DNA of 5,976 nt, from NCBI GenBank assembly GCA_031263435.1, contig JAISFT010000154.1, forward strand, positions 1 through 5,976, given 5' to 3'. Shown here piece by piece: positions 4,865 to 5,976 of this stretch (position 1 is the stretch's first letter; each line of letters begins with the position of its first letter). The position numbers and the translations under genes are program-made. Under the pieces are notes generated by a model. It made no database searches and was not told where the DNA came from. It saw only the letters and a list, made by a program, of their open reading frames with translations. The stretch is from Treponema sp. (GTDB lineage Bacteria; Spirochaetota; Spirochaetia; Treponematales; Breznakiellaceae).

Positions 4865-5355
4865 GCGGGGGGCTGGTTTTTTTCTGGACTGCTTTTCTGG
4901 CCTTCCTCCCCATATCGGAGCTGAGGGGGGCCATTCCGTTTGCCATTGCCAATGGGATTCCCTGGTACATTGCCTGTCCCTACGCGGTGATCCTGAACGC
5001 CCTGGTGGCTCCGGTGTGCTGGATTTTCCTTTCTACACTGCACAAACTGCTCCTTAGGGTAAGGGTCTACGCCGATTTTTTTAACCGTTTTGTGGAACGG
5101 GCCCGGAAAAAGCTGCAGGGCAGCGTGGAAAAGTGGGGCTGGCTTGCCATTGCCATTTTTGTGGCTATCCCCCTGCCCTTCACCGGCGCCTGGACGGGAA
5201 CCCTGGGGGCATGGGTCCTGGGGCTGCGAAAGGGCCGTACCCTTTTGGCAGTGATCCTGGGGGTTGTCTGCGCGGGGATCATTGTTACTGCTGTGGTAGG
5301 CTTGGGAATCCGGGCCTTTGATTTATTTATTAAACAGGTACATCTGGCAGCCTGA
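4861..5355 (+). CDS. COG2426 / Sm_multidrug_ex family small integral membrane protein
   Basis: This encodes 164 mostly hydrophobic residues. Family landmarks are ELRGAIP (20-26) after an N-terminal hydrophobic segment, and PLPFTGAWTG (104-113) in the second half. Membrane segments are seen at about 5-18, 32-60, 92-107 and 127-152, with a basic amphipathic loop (RVRVYADFFNRFVERARKKL, about 66-85) probably on the cytoplasmic side. The family is commonly labelled a small multidrug export protein, but that name rests on thin evidence. The two motifs placed around re-entrant-looking segments recall the DedA/VTT lipid-scramblase group, so lipid handling is an equally fair guess (inference). The ATG overlaps the acetyltransferase stop, and GGGAGG (4848-4853) sits 7 bases upstream. 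It is the last gene of the rightward set; its final 26 bases overlap the end of a gene on the other strand, and no terminator is evident. Confidence 0.86.
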   Translation: MSGGLVFFWTAFLAFLPISELRGAIPFAIANGIPWYIACPYAVILNALVAPVCWIFLSTLHKLLLRVRVYADFFNRFVERARKKLQGSVEKWGWLAIAIFVAIPLPFTGAWTGTLGAWVLGLRKGRTLLAVILGVVCAGIIVTAVVGLGIRAFDLFIKQVHLAA

Positions 5356-5635
5356 ACGCCGGGGGGCGGCCTGCCGGATCTTCCCCGGCAAGCCGGGCCC
5401 TCCCTTCCCAGCAACGACGAATTTTCTCCTCGGCAGCCCTGCGGGCTTCTTCGGCCTGCCGGGCCTCTTCGGCTTTGCGCTCCTCCTCTGTCTGCCGGGT
5501 TTCGACAACGCCGGAGGGATCTTCGCCTCCAAAATCCCACCAGTGTTCTACACCGGCGCAGCCCGGCAAAACGAGGGTAAGGGCAAAAGCCGCAAGAAGG
5601 GCCGCAAACCGGGCCGGTTTATCCCCGCGGTTCAA
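5330..5635 (-). CDS. Small lipoprotein with an acidic/basic coiled-coil region
   Basis: This encodes 101 residues. A basic N-terminus (MNRGDKPAR) and hydrophobic stretch (10-24) end in LPGC, Cys26 being the probable lipidation site. Pro just before the Gly is not the commonest lipobox, but spirochaetal lipoboxes are relaxed. A stretch of Glu/Ala/Arg heptad-like repeats (about 48-73, e.g. EEARQAEEARRAAEEK) suggests a short coiled coil, followed by a Pro/Gly-rich tail. The start is TTG (5635-5633), sharing bases with the TGA of the upstream barrel gene (TTGA), so translation is probably coupled; no strong Shine-Dalgarno is seen. Function is not recognised; a role with the neighbouring barrel protein is plausible only from position. 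Its 3' end overlaps the convergent COG2426 gene by 26 bases. Confidence 0.68.
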   Translation of the reverse strand: MNRGDKPARFAALLAAFALTLVLPGCAGVEHWWDFGGEDPSGVVETRQTEEERKAEEARQAEEARRAAEEKIRRCWEGRARLAGEDPAGRPPAFRLPDVPV

Positions 5636-5976
5636 CGTTTTACCGTAAAAAACAGGGTGAATTTTGTGTTATCCGCGGAAATGCCGGAACTAATGGTCAT
5701 CAGATCCATTGCCACCGCTTCGGTGAAATTAAGGGTAAGCCCCGAGGCAAAACGGGCGGAGGGCAGATCAACGGTCCTGGTGGTTGTTTTGGGAACCGCT
5801 ACGCCGGCACTCTCCCCCTGGACAGTAAGTTCCCGGAACGAGAACAGCGTGAGCCCCAAACCTGCATACAGGGAGAAATGATTGGGGATCAACCGGAAAC
5901 TGGCGCCGATGGAGAAATCCGGATTGACGGCCAGGCTGGTAGTTGAAGAAGAATAATCCGTTGTGCTGTCCTGCTG
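5632..5976 (-). CDS. Probable outer-membrane beta-barrel protein, C-terminal part
   Basis: The frame enters from the right edge and is open for 114 residues to a TGA at 5634-5632; the N-terminus lies outside the window. The visible part alternates polar and hydrophobic residues in strand-sized pieces separated by polar turns: DFSIGASFRLI, FSLYAGLGLTLFSF, ARFASGLTLNF, AVAMDLMTI, TKFTLFFTVKR. A longer Thr/Ser/Val-rich segment (RELTVQGESAGVAVPKTTTRTVDL) looks like an external loop. This is the usual look of transmembrane or OmpA-like barrels, though the last residue is Arg, not the terminal aromatic favoured by the proteobacterial assembly machinery. Family not identified. It is followed without a gap by the small lipoprotein gene, as in a two-gene envelope operon. 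An internal TTG at 5892 is not needed as a start because the frame is open upstream of it. Confidence 0.65.
   Translation of the reverse strand, partial: QQDSTTDYSSSTTSLAVNPDFSIGASFRLIPNHFSLYAGLGLTLFSFRELTVQGESAGVAVPKTTTRTVDLPSARFASGLTLNFTEAVAMDLMTISSGISADNTKFTLFFTVKR

Noticed and set aside
5067..5540. Leftward 157-codon frame across the COG2426 gene
   Set aside because: It is antisense to a clear membrane-protein gene and overlaps the lipoprotein in another frame; its composition is Arg/Pro/Gly-rich without motifs.

Overview
The window looks like a piece of a spirochaete chromosome, most likely a Treponema-type organism of moderate-to-high GC such as the termite-gut treponemes. This is inferred from the style of the small lipoproteins, the type of XRE regulator, the outer-membrane barrel fragment and the hairpin-rich intergenic repeats. 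No rRNA or other taxonomic marker is present, so the assignment is tentative. No tRNA, rRNA, CRISPR array or transposase gene was seen.

Left part (1-800): the 5' end of a glycoside hydrolase family 95 (alpha-L-fucosidase type) gene runs leftward off the window edge. It is preceded by about 470 bases without a gene, most of which is one copy (A) of a modular hairpin repeat.

Middle part (800-1625): a small beta-rich lipoprotein gene (leftward) and an XRE/Cro-type regulator gene (rightward) diverge from a 134-base region. That region holds three similar 16-bp dyad sites whose centres are 32 and 31 bp apart, and two overlapping opposed promoter-like sequences. The middle site sits inside both promoters. 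This looks like a compact self-regulated switch and is the most interesting regulatory structure in the window.

Repeat zone (1626-2424): about 800 bases without a gene contain repeat copies B (same orientation as A) and C (opposite orientation). A and C share two nearly identical sequence blocks. Their hairpin stems differ in sequence but stay paired, including one compensatory base-pair change inside otherwise conserved arms. Copies A and C therefore flank the lipoprotein/regulator pair in inverted orientation.

Right part (2425-5355): four rightward genes packed as one probable operon. They encode a flavin-dependent thymidylate synthase (ThyX), a sugar-phosphate-type nucleotidyltransferase, a GNAT acetyltransferase of the phosphinothricin-acetyltransferase-like group, and a COG2426 small membrane protein. 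Two junctions are 4-base start/stop overlaps and the third gap is 11 bases. The genes share no obvious pathway; ThyX (dTMP synthesis) is the only one with a firm function.

Right edge (5330-5976): a leftward pair, the C-terminal part of a probable outer-membrane beta-barrel protein followed by a coupled small lipoprotein. The lipoprotein's end overlaps the end of the COG2426 gene by 26 bases on the opposite strand.
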